DNA of 64,000 nt from Corythucha ciliata (lineage: Eukaryota > Arthropoda > Insecta > Hemiptera > Tingidae): assembly GCA_038030265.1 (NCBI GenBank), contig CM075939.1:20379253-20443252 (forward strand). The letters run 5' to 3'. The translations under genes and the position numbers were made by a program. Within the stretch, counting starts at the first letter, position 1; each line of letters starts with the position of its first letter. A model generated the notes under the pieces. That model was not told the origin of the DNA. It searched no databases and saw nothing but the letters and a program-made list of their open reading frames with translations. Below, piece after piece: positions 1 through 12,100 of the stretch.

Positions 1-640
1 AACCTGCGAAATTGCTTTATTTGGTTTATTTTAGCTAGCAAAGCCCACGAAATTGGTGTTTTAGGGAGCGAAACCAGCGAAATTGCTTTCCTTAGTGAGA
101 AAAACTAGCGAAATTGATTTTTTAGCGAGGAAATCCCACGAACGGCTTTCCTAGCGAGCGAAATTGATTTTTAATATCAAGAAAACCCCTATGAAATGGC
201 TTTTTTAGTGACAGGAATCCGTAAAATCGCTGTTTCAGTGAGAAAACCCCACGAAATCCCCCTTGAAGTCGCGAGGTCACTTTCGCATAAATATTATCAA
301 AAGCACCTCCCAAAATCTAACGAGGGATTGTCACATTCTCAATTTGAGGGTGAAAGGTTCTGGTCTGAGGCAGACGTGATTTATAAGCCCCCCCCCTCTT
401 CCGAAGCGTTTTTAACAGAAAAATACTGTCCCTTAAACGGTCCAGAAATGAATATTTCACGTCATGGTCGTCGGTATCAGTCGATTCTATTGACTCCAGG
501 GTCACTAGTACGAGTGGACGTTGACAAAACGAAAATGTTGTCTCAATTTTCGGTTTCCCTGTGCAGAGGAACCTCAAAGTAGAAAGATTCAGCCGTCGAT
601 TAGACTTGCTAATATAGGTGGGGCTTGGAAAATTGTGTGT
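1..640 (+). repeat. Degenerate minisatellite, family 1 (plus orientation)
   Basis: Units of about 30 bases carry the core GCGAAATTGGTTTTTAGCG, followed by a GAGCAAAACCC-like spacer. They are clearest at 1-260 and fade by about 300. The open frames here (for example 196-582) follow the repeat and have no coding character. Confidence 0.7.
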
Positions 641-1410
641 TTCGCTCTACTAGAAATGGCTTGACAGCCATTAACTGCTTTAAAATAGCCAAACTATGGC
701 TATTCCCAGTTCCACCATAAAAACAGCTAAAATGAATGCAATCGCACCCCAAAGTGGTTAAACTGACGATTAGCGTCTAGCAAATGACTGAACTGACTAC
801 ATTCGCGCCCTAAAAATTGCCAAACCGGAAATTCCCGCTCTAAAAAATAGCAAAACGGACTTGAAGCGTCCTAAAAATGGCCAAGCTGACGATGAAAATG
901 GCTAAATCAACAGCAAAACTGGCAATTCACGCGCCAAGAATGGCCAACACTGATCATTCGCGTCTCTGGCTAACGGACCGTATTCGCGTTCCAAAAATGG
1001 TTAATCTGACTATTCGCACCCAGAAAATGCCTGAACAGATGATTCCAGCCCTGAAAAATGAAAAACCCAGTCCTGCAAAAATGACAAAACTGACGATTCT
1101 TGCCTTGAAAATATCGCACTGGCTAATATTCACTTGCTATATAAGTGATAAGACATTTGCCCCTTTGTAATGGCAAACATGACCATTCGCTACCTAAAAA
1201 TGGTATGACGGACTATTTGCACCACACAAATGGCAAAACTGACTGTTTGCGTCCGAAAGTCATCAATACTGCATTTGCGCCATGTATGTATATGTATATG
1301 TATACGGCTTAAATGACGCTATTCATGGCACGCCTGATGTGACTTGCTGCGCCGAAAAAAATTGCCAAATAAGAGGCTATTCGCACCCTTAAAAGATTAA
1401 TTGACTCAAT
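640..1410 (+). repeat. Degenerate minisatellite, family 4
   Basis: About 20 imperfect units of roughly 30 bases carry the core AAAATGGCAAAACTGACGAT and an ATTCGCGCCC spacer. The open frame at 877-1170 is a translation of this repeat. A short TATG repeat at 1283-1302 interrupts it. Confidence 0.75.
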
Positions 1411-3036
1411 CGGTGAACCATTCAATCCCCCCCCCCCCACCGAATAGCACCGTCTTCACCTTACCAACTGAAGTGAAGGAGAGGGCTCAACCCTCCTGAG
1501 CCTGGGATCCGCAACTGCTAAACGTTGAATCTTTGCAGTGTACTGTGGTTTGGAACCTGCAGGTTGATACCATGATGCCATGGTATCACAGTGAAAACCA
1601 CTTCAACCGCTCGTCAAAATTCGCGGTTTTGCCTATGTTTTTTAAATTTTTGGTCTTTTTTGCCAGAAAATGACCAGGGATAGTTTTTAAGGCTGAACGT
1701 TTATGTTTTTAAAGTGTTTCTGGTTTATGAGACCCTTGGGCATTTACCACAACAATTTACCACTAGAAAACATGCCAAAGACGTCAAAAGATAAGAGCGG
1801 GAGCAAGGTTGTACGCGTAGATTTTTGGATTCATCGCGTCCAAAACTGCGGTGGTACAGGATGGGGGTCTTGGCCCCCTCCTTGAGTAAACTCTGGATCA
1901 GCGCCTGCACGAAATTTCTTTCTGAGTGAAACTTACGACATTTTTTTGTGAGATGTACCGACGGACCCACCAAATAGTTTTTTGCCTGCGAAATTGGGTT
2001 TGGGTTTGGTATGGATGGCGGGCAGGAGCCACCCCACGTCAATGGAAGTTCGCATTCATAACTTTCCTGATGCCCATCAGAATCACATTCGACCAGTTTT
2101 CCTTGAACTTCAGCGCTGTCGATACTTTTCATTAGGTGCAGAAATTGTGTAGTGATGTAGAGTAGAGTATTTACGGAGGCAGGATGAGGCTCATGCCCCC
2201 CCCCCCTCAAAGTGACAGGACCGGCCCAAGGGTTAACCTATGACTCCTTTCAAAAAAATAATTTCGTAGGCTTTGGCAATTCAAAACTACTTTCGCGGGA
2301 TTAATTCACCCAAAACACCAATTTCGCGTTCGAATTCTTCAAAAATTAAATTCCGCGGAGATTTTTTGGGGCTGTGGCTCTCGCATATTTTGACTCAGCC
2401 AAAAAGCAATTTTTCGGAGCATGATCAATTTGGCAAAGCAATTTCGTGGATAAAGCTCATGGAAACCCCAAATTCCGTGGTTATACATATCATGATTTGC
2501 GGCAAATTGATTTTTAGAGCAATTCAGAGCGTGGAAGGGGGATGCGCTCTCAGCTTTAAAGAGGGATGGGCAGCATGCGAAGACAAATACTCTTCTGTCT
2601 TCTCTTAGTTAGGCCATCACTGAGTAAAATATTCAAACGTGTATTTTGTTATGTCAGAAAAAGCCTATAGGCGCACCTGCTGGCTTTCTACTTTATAAGG
2701 TTTTTTCGTTTAACGTAAGTCCGTCGGGGATTTTTTGGAAGGGTTGAAACTCTACGAATCAACCGTGAAAAAAAAGCGAAGATGGTGTGGCCAATACAAA
2801 TGAAATAACCTTCATGTTTCCCCTCCCTTGAAGCCCCGACCCTTCAACTAAAGAATAGGGACATTAGCAACTGTCAGAGCTTCTTTCTTGTCAGATTATC
2901 CTATAGCTATTTCTTCCCCCCCCCCTTAACATTTTTATTCCTTTACCATTTTTCTTTCTTTTCTCCCTACTCTGTTATATCGGACATTATTAGATACGTT
3001 GTCCATTATATTTATTTATTTTTCTGTTTTCTGCAG
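1410..3036. other. Intron or upstream sequence with poly-C runs and family 1 remnants
   Basis: No host exon is recognised. C homopolymers of nine or more occur near 1427, 2197 and 2918. Family 1 repeats in minus orientation (for example CCAATTTCGCG) occupy about 2260-2530. The rest is unclassified intronic DNA upstream of the homeodomain exon. Confidence 0.45.
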
Positions 3037-3147
3037 GTATGGTTTCAAAATCGAAGAGCGAAATGGCGTAAAGCCGAACGACTGAAAGAGGAACAGAGAA
3101 AAAGGGAGGAACAAGAAAGGGAAGACCAACCTTCCAATCAGAACAAG
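3037..3147 (+). CDS. Drgx: DRGX exon: homeodomain helix 3 and basic tail
   Basis: This 37-codon exon is phase 0 at both ends. The acceptor is ctgcag and the donor AAG/gtgaat. It begins with recognition-helix residues V47 W48 F49 Q50 N51 R52 R53, followed by a highly charged coiled segment (ERLKEEQRKREEQERE) typical of arthropod DRGX-like proteins. The homeodomain match is unambiguous; the exon carrying helices 1 and 2 is not found between 1 and 3036. Confidence 0.93.
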
Positions 3148-6100
3148 GTGAATGGGCTGAATTTGTATATGTTCTCCTTTTTGGTTCAGTTAGTTTTGTG
3201 ATTATATCCATTATCCCTTTTTCGCTGATCACTCACTCCTCTCCACCCCTTTTTGAAAAACCTTTCCCTATATAAAGCCCCGTCCCCCTTTAACGTCTAA
3301 TCTTTAAATTGACTGATGGCTTAATATGTTTACCTCGCCCTCTCCTCTTATCCTCCTCACTCGGGACTGCCGCGGGCTCTTTTCGGATCAATGACGTTAT
3401 ATATTATGTGGTTTTTTTTTCCTAGCGTTTTTATAATAGGGTTGAGCTCTGAATCTTTTGGTAAGGGGTATTCAGCGATGAAGGGGGTAGGGGTTACAGA
3501 AGAAGCCTCCGGCCCCGATGGGATCTCAAGGGATTTTTATGTGGTTACTTAAAGGATATTTGGTCTCATTTCCCTTCCTTTGAACAACAGGGGAAAATAT
3601 ACATGAACATCAATAGCATAAATTTTAAAAATTATAAAGAAAGTAGTGTGGGATTAGCGAGTTTGTAGGAAGTGCTTAATTTTTTTCCTATACGGGAGAG
3701 ACGTATATCATTGCCCAAGTAAATTAAATATTTTTCGCTCTATAGTTACACAGCATAATTTACAACCGAAAACCGACAGCAATAATTGAATTGCAATGGA
3801 TAAACTTCGGTGGCTAGCATATCGCACTCGCCAGCTCTGTCATGGGTCGACTGTGAAAAAGTCGTGAAAGGTTGAAATGTATCTTGAAGCGCTTCCGTCA
3901 AAATCGAATTGTTGCCCCTATATCCTGTTATACATATAGCTCTACGTCCGAAAGGGCATATGACCGCAAATTAGCTTTGATTTTTTTTTTTGCAGGGGGA
4001 AAACTCATGCTCTCTTCCTGCATCTTTCCGGTCACCAGAAAAGTTTTATCAGAACATTAAAACGGAGATCAGTGATATTCCACGTCGAAGTCTTTGTTAA
4101 CTTGAAATAAGCTTTTAAGCAATTAGTAGGTACCTACACTTCAAATGAGTCCAAATTCAAATTCAATTTTGTTAGATTCAAATTCTTTAATATGCCAACA
4201 TTTACGTGGTGATACAGCCTCGCTTAATGAATCGATCTTAACTTGTCAGATTCCTGCGGTGTTCCCTCATTCAAGTCAGTTGAAAATGAACTGCTCTAAT
4301 TGCATTACAGTTAGGATTCTATACGTAAACAAACTTGTGTAGCTGGAATAAATCGGTGTCGATGAGTGGTGGTGGGGCGGGGGTAGATTGATGTTATCAT
4401 CTATGTAGGGCCGTTATCCACCCCTCTATTTATCCTCGTGAATTGATACTTTGGCTTCTCTTCCTCCCTTCTCCTTTCCAATTCTTCTTTTTCACCCCTG
4501 ATGAAGGAGTTTTTCCTGCATCCTCTTCCCATCAGACCAATGTCAAGAGGGCGGTTTCCCTGGGCAACGCGTATTATCATAGCGGAATCACGGGGAGAAG
4601 AGTCCTCCTCACTTGCTTATTTCCCCACCCCCACCATCCCATCCAATCTGCCATATCAAACTCACTGAAAACCTCCCAACACCCCCTTATCCCACCGCAT
4701 TTATTCAAATGCAAATCGTGTAAAAGAGGCTGGTAAACAAGATGGCGTCTCATAAGAGCAGAGGGGGTTTACGGGCAAAGGAAGCGGAAAGGCGCCGTTT
4801 GACGTCTTGTTTTCTTCTATCTTCCTCACTCCCTTTCTCTCACACACACTTTTTTATTATTTTTAAACCAGGACTCGATAAAAGTAATAAACAAGCCATC
4901 CTTTCGAATACTTTATGCTCCTAGAACAGTTTTCCTCACAAAATCCCGCAAGATTATCACGCCTTCGTCCCATTTACGAGGAGTGTTCAGTCCCACGAGA
5001 CGCGATACATATTCAAGCCTTAACCCCTTCACCTTCTCTCAAATCCCTTACCACGATTACCTTAGAAACACATCTACAGGCAATTGCGTACATTTACCTT
5101 AAACCACTCCCCGTATATATTCATTAGTCATTTCTCGCCGCATACTTAATTGGTTTCCTTCGGCTGAAAATGAAATAACTCGTGGATTTTTTATTCGAAT
5201 TTTTCAGCAAGAAGTCGTCGTAGATGACGCGTCGGTTTGTTCAAGTCCCGACCCACCGAATGCCAACGACGAAACTCGACCACAGTCTCCAGTTTCAGAC
5301 CGCAAGAGCACACCTAACAAGTAATAAAATGAAAAATGTTTGACATTCTCAAGAAATTTAACAATTAGCTATCAATTTTCTATACGTCAAAACAGGTCAC
5401 CGGTTTCGAGTGCGACCACAAGCCCAGTCACAGCTGTCAACATTACGCCAGCCTCGCCGCATCATTTCTCCTTGTTTTCCCCATTTTCAACGGACGGGTA
5501 AGTGTTTCATCCTTTTCATCGTAATCGTGGTTGTGTGTGTTTGCCTGTCGTGGTCATTATTAACTTGATAACAAAAATAAATCTATATTTATGTTTAATG
5601 GAGGATGCGCCAATTCAGGTAGTTAGGTGATCCCGGTGTTATGGCGGAGGGTTGGTGGACGGGGGGCAGGATACTGCCTTTGTGTATCGTTTTTCATTGC
5701 GAGACTAAATTAAGCTTTATTAAATAAATTGTTAATGGGGGAGGAGACGGCTTATTTCTTAATTTTAGCGAGTTTAATGAAGAGTCGTTTGACGCTAGTT
5801 CCAAAACATATCAACTGCCGTTCGTTCTAGTTCACATTTTGTATACAAATTGAGATAGAATTGAGTGGGAGAACTAATCATGGAAATTAGTCTAAACAGG
5901 GATTACTAATATTGGTATATTATTAGTTCTCTGTTTATCTGCGCAACACAATAGTGTTACACTGGTGCAGTGTTGGACCAAGTCTCGCGGCGAAATAGAG
6001 TTTCCTCCATATTAGCTGCGAATTAGCAATTTTTTCACTTTCATCAATGAATGATCTCTTTTTCTCAATTGTATAGCCGTGAACCATCTTTTTTTCTCAA

Positions 6101-9100
6101 TTTTAGCCTTGAATAAGCGCTTTTTCTCTATTTTAGCCTGAAATTAGTTTTCGCGAATTACGTAGCACTCTATCTCGTAATTTTTATCCTCAAATTAGCG
6201 TTTTTATCCATTTTAGCCGCGAATTATAACGTTTTATCTACGAAGTTGCCTCCAGAAACCACAAATTGGCATTTACGAAATTTTAGCAGCTCGTTTATTC
6301 TCAATGGTATGGAGGCAAGCATTTCCACCCGTCTACTCCGTTACCTTATGATTGAATTCAGAGAAGACGGGTGTAAATGATCATCTCCAGAGCTGAATTT
6401 CATGCAAATGGAAAACGCTATAAATAATAATATATCCTTCAAATTGCAAGTTTATGATCTTACCATTCGCGAAAATGGAAGCTCCGGGGCCTTTGTTTTC
6501 AGAGGCCGTGGACCCAGGACCAGCCAGCAGCCACCCACGACATACTCAAAGCCTGACAAATACAGTCATGAAATGCCTGTACTCTCAGCGGAAAATCAGT
6601 CATTATCAGTGAAATTGCGACAGATTAATGTTTTTGAATTCCTTTATTTGAGTACAATTTCAAGTTTACTGGCTGAATATCCAAGAAATTAAAATGTCGG
6701 GTTTTAATTTAAGTGAAATTGAAAGTTCAGGGCCCTTGCATCAAAAAAATTGCAAGTTTTAGGGGCTGTTTTGTGGCAGAAGATTCCCCGGACGGATACC
6801 CCGGAAATTAGGTATTAATTCCTACGATTCACGTTTCGTATCAATTTTAGTGAAAACGCAAGTTTTGGGTCTTCAATTTCAATTAAACAAGACGTTTTGG
6901 GTCTCACTTTCAGCGAAATTACAAGATTTGGTTCTTAATTGCTGCGAAATTGCCAGTTTCGGGACTTTTAGGAGGCTTCTCCCGCGGCTCAACCGGCGCA
7001 CCGAGATCGCCTATAAAGCTTCATGAACACCGCAAAATTACATTATCCCTGGCTAGTGAATTCCTGACTGAATATCCGTAAAGTGGACATTTTTGGGTCT
7101 TAATTTCAGTGAAATGGCAGTTTAGGGTCTTAATTCATCAGATTCTGGGTATTTCTCGGCACCTTGATTTTTCAAGAGTCAAATCCTCAAAACTTGTTTA
7201 TTTGTTCTCGAGGAGGAACGAAGCTTACGAAATTAGTTTTTTGAGTTTTTTGAGGAAACCCCACAAAATTGGTTCATATCAATCCGAACAGCTGCAAAAT
7301 GGCAGACTTTTAAGGAGCTAATCACGCAAAATTTGGGATTTCCAATTAATAAAACGCGCGATCTTTTTTTCAGTGACTGAGGGTGGTTTTATCAATCACT
7401 GAATATCTCATGGAATAAGAATCCGTCGAATAACTTTACATTATTGTTTGCAAAAAGGCCCATAGCAACCAGACTTATCTCGGCATTATCCTAAAAATAA
7501 GTGCATTGATAAACGCGCCCTGAACCTTGCGAAATGTATTTTACTCACGGCCAAGTTCATGAGGATAGTTTTTTCGCGAGCTTCTCCCCTTACCCCCTGC
7601 CAAAAAATGGGGTTTTTGAGTGAGACAAAACCCGTGAATTTCGTTTTCTGAAGAGCCAAACCCGTGACAATGGTTTCTGCTACTTCAGTTCAGTGTGGAA
7701 GTGCGCTAAATCGGTTTTTCAAAGAGCCAAACCCATGTAATTGGTTTTATTTAGAGTCAAATCCTTGATAATGAGGTTTTCATCAACTGTAACGCGCGTG
7801 GTTACATTGGATCGGAGTTCACCCGAAGCCGCACGAATTCGTCCGAGTGGTTCAAAATGCGTTGAGGTTACAATGGTCACGTGAGGTCGTATGGAATCGC
7901 GCGAATTCGCGTCTGTTTGCACTTCATTGACGATCTTTCACATCAGTCTCGAGGTCATCGTTCCTTTACAGAGCCCCATAATAATAATTCAAGTCTCCGG
8001 AGCATGAGCCGCGCCACAGTAATTCGCCTCAGCCTGTTCGCGAAAATGATCCAACGTAACCAACCTCAGCCTAAACCCAGGCCAACTAGAGAAATTGGCT
8101 GTGGAGTGAGCCAAACCTGCAAAATAAATTTGTTACAGTACGCGGTATCCTCCGTTTCAAAATTTTTAGGGTAATTTTCGCAAATCTGTATGATTTGTGA
8201 AGCTCGCAGTTCATATGGGTCCCTCGGATGAAGAACAATTGGTGATAAATGCCAATACATTTGGTTTATAAGTGACCAAAAATGACAGTATTTTGCGATT
8301 TCATTGATTTTAGCCAACTCTCTTGACTCCAGCCCCCCTATTCTGTAACTCTTAACGCGTGCGTTAGCGAAATAAACAAGGTGAATAATTGAAAGTAGTC
8401 AGCCGAGAAATTTTGCTAACGCGCGCGTTACGAGTTACAGAATAGGGGGGCAGGGATGTCAAACCTCGGCATATCCATTCCCTCGGACTTATCAGGACGA
8501 GGCCTTTGGTTCGGGGACTTCATGGTCCGTTGTGCCAGCCGGAAATCGCAACTGAGTGGGCACCGCACCTCATAGAGTCATAGACAACTGCGGATTGCCC
8601 AGTTTTACGGTTCTAGGCTACTGATTAAAATCATTCATTCACCGCCATTAACCAAATAGCCGGGTTCTTGAAAGTATACGCTGTCTCTATATACGCTGAC
8701 TGCGGCTTCCACCACTACAGGGTCCTAGCTATAAGCAATGCTCCATCCACAGTAAAGCCCCAACCACAGCAAAGCTCTGTAAGCCCTCGGAAAGCTCCAA
8801 ACCACAAAGAAGGCCCTCGACAGGCCTGTGAATAGAGAGAGACATTATTGAGTCCATCATATGATGTGGGTTTGAGGGCACTCAAAAATGTGTCACCGAT
8901 TGATTGGCTGCATACGGGAGAGAGGCTTTGGAACTAGTATGGAATTGATTCTCCTATTACAAGTTTTAGGGTCAACGAGGTTTTGGTATTTAAACGAAAA
9001 AACAATATCGAATTAAAATTCGTAAATTAGCCGATTGAACATTAGTGTGTCTTTCAAAAAGACGCCGTCATCAGATCGCTTAAACCCTCCCTATACCTTT

Positions 9101-12100
9101 TTCTTCAATTAGCCCCTCATCTTCATCTTCTTCTGTTTAAACTCATGCCTCCAGAGACTCTTTAAACAGAGCATAAAACTAGAGGGGGAGGGTAAAACCG
9201 GCGTTTTAATTTTCTGAGAAGATCCATCAATTTAATAGGAGTTTTTAATCGAGTAGCTTTCCATTCTATTTACAAAGGCAAGATGAGTTTGCTGTGATGG
9301 GGATGATGAGAGGGGAGGCAGTTGAGTTTTACTCGTAAAACCGCGAAAGATATTGTCAGAGCAATTTAGTGCCCCCTCCTTACATTACACCGTGGATGAA
9401 GAAAGAGTGGCAAAGAGGGACTGGAGGCATTTTCTCAACTATACCGAGGAGGAAGGCTTAGCATAAAATTGACTTCAAACTTGATTAATCAAGTCTTTTT
9501 GAAAGCATCATTCTTCTTATAGTATAAGAAGAATAATGTGCAATAGGGAGAAGTGGTCTCTCGACTTTCGTAAAATTCATTTTGCTTAGAAAAGGAGGAG
9601 TTTTATTAATCCCTTAATCCATCCGTTATGGTCTGTATAAGAATATTTGTCGTTTGGCTGAAAACTTCTTCAATAATAAGGAGGCGCATTTTACTAAATA
9701 AGGGTAATAGGATCTTCCATTTATTGTTTGAGTGATGTTTGGAACAACTTTCATTAGTAGTGATGACAGTTTGGTGTTGAATTGTAAGGGCTTAGTGGAT
9801 GGTGGCGGCGGTGGTGGTGGTGGTGGTGGTGGAGGGGTAGTTTGATGGCAGAAGCTGAGGAGTTTCAAGAAGAAACAGGATGAGCACCACCCAATTATCA
9901 TATTTTTATAGCATCAAAGGAAAAAAGTACGTAAAAGTTAGGATGATGAGAAGAGGAAGTCAGCCTCGGTCAAATAAAATTCAATTTATATAACCTCTCC
10001 TCCATTCCCATCCTTCCCATTCGGTTCACTCTTTTTGCCTCTCTTGTATCCCTTGAGGGAGTGAGTGGGAGGGTGGAAAAAGAGAGTGCTTATAAGGGGT
10101 GGGATTGTGAGATGGAGGGGAGGAAAAAATTTGTATCCCCTGAGCTCGAGATGCAATAACAGGACCAGAAACTTGATAGAATTTTTAAACAAAACTCAAC
10201 TTATATATATACATTTTTCATGCCAGTGAAGCTGATACTCCCTTTTTATTTTTTTAAATTCTATTTTACAGATGCCCTCTCTGTTCCTCCTTAGGGTACG
10301 CTAACTTTTTAAAATGAAACCTCGTAGAAAAGTTGGTAGGGGAGGGGGTGAGCCTGGGAAGAAGACGCTGCAAATTTATGAATTCTTTATAAAGTTTTCG
10401 TTCTCATCTTTTTATCCCCCCCCCCTTATCCTTGTTTTCCACCCGCCTCCGTCGCTTCTTATTCATTATTTCAAAAATGTGCGCGCGTGTGTGGGCTCTT
10501 CTTATAGATTCAGCGGAAATTAAATATGTATGTTATGATGACTTTTTTCAACGAAAGTTGAAGACATCTCAAGCAAGAGTCGTTTGCCTTTTTTCTCCCA
10601 AACCCCTCACTGTCTGTCAACGGAATACGTAAATAAAACTAATTAGAGAGACAATAATGAAGAAAGCCCCCGGGGGTGGGGGTGGGGAGTGGCAATTATG
10701 ATAAGAATAGGGGGGAAGAAATGGGATTGTCGTGAAATTGGCCGTGCTTGCAGCGTTTGCCTCCCGTCCCCGCCCCATCACTCACGTAGTTCATTGAGCT
10801 CACCGGTGTCAGATCGTTGACGAGGGAACTTAGGGGAAGTCGCGTGTCACTGAGCTCGCTCTCTAAAGAAGTAGTAAAAAAAAAAAAAAGCATCCCCTTT
10901 TTATTGCTTTTACAAGAGCCGGGAGCCCACCCACACATAACACACGCTGTTTTCATTGTTGAACTTGTTTTCCTCCCTCAGTATGGCTCTTGTGTGTTAA
11001 TGAGGGGTATACAAAAGTAAAGTGAGACGTTTGAAAGAGGAGATTGGGGTAGACAAAAAGTGACATTGTTCTGTACGACTTACCCTATTATGAGGGTGGC
11101 CGTTTTTTAAAATTTATTATATTTAAAAATAATCCATTTTTAGTACTCTCACACTGAAATCAATTGATCTTGAATTCACTCCCGAAACCGTCTTTGTGCA
11201 TTTTCAATTATACACCCCGAGTTTAATATTTATTCATCCTTTCCACCCGTACTTGAGTACCACTTTAGTCCTTATCTCGTGGTAATCACAGCAAATAGAG
11301 TTGTGGCTGAACTATAAATGTTGGATTATCCACTTCACTTTGATACCATGATCCTTAGCCCCTCTCTTCCATCCATTCTCGATCTTCTCTATTATTCAAT
11401 TTTATAATTAAGAAGACAGCAACCCCCCAGTTTCTCCTATAACACCAAAGGGTTTTACTATTACATCACTATCGCCTCCCCTCATCAACTTCCACCGCTA
11501 CAAACATGAATGTTGAACAATATAGAATCCGAGAGAATTAGGGCACAATGAATACGGTCAGTTGCATTCTGTTTCAGTGTAAAAGTGCTGCACTGACAAA
11601 TTCTTTAATACGGTCAGTTGCATTCTGTTTCAGTGTAAAAGTGCTGCACTGACAAATTCTTGAAACGCTGAAGATGGCGAGCAGCTAAAACCGGTCCGCG
11701 TCGATGACGCGGCCCGACGAGGGAAGACTGACAACGTATATATGATTGATATGTTGAATGTCTAAATAATGAATTATTTCTGATTTTATAAACCGGTGTA
11801 ACACTAGTGCAGCGAAGAATCAGACCTATTATTTCCAAAAAGTTTAATGGATGTTGGTGGAGCACTTTTTCTACGATAGAAAACAACTGAACAGGACAAC
11901 GTAGAAGTGTGCCCATTAACGGAGATGTAATTAATTTTTAAAAGCTGGCGATTGGCCTTTTTTCATTACTTCCAAATATTCTTTACCAAAAACAATTCCC
12001 AGCAAACGTATAAGAGCATTTGAGGGAGCGTTAGTTTCCCAAAAGGTATCAACTTGCCACCTCCATCCCTGACACCCTCTTATCCCAGCGTAACCTAATT

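Noticed and set aside
196..582. 128-residue plus-strand frame near the window start
   Set aside because: Its first part is family 1 repeat and there is no recognisable protein; the opposite strand is equally open.
1..3036. Exon with the first half of the homeodomain
   Set aside because: No frame reads like helices 1 and 2 ending at a donor; the exon must lie upstream of the window.
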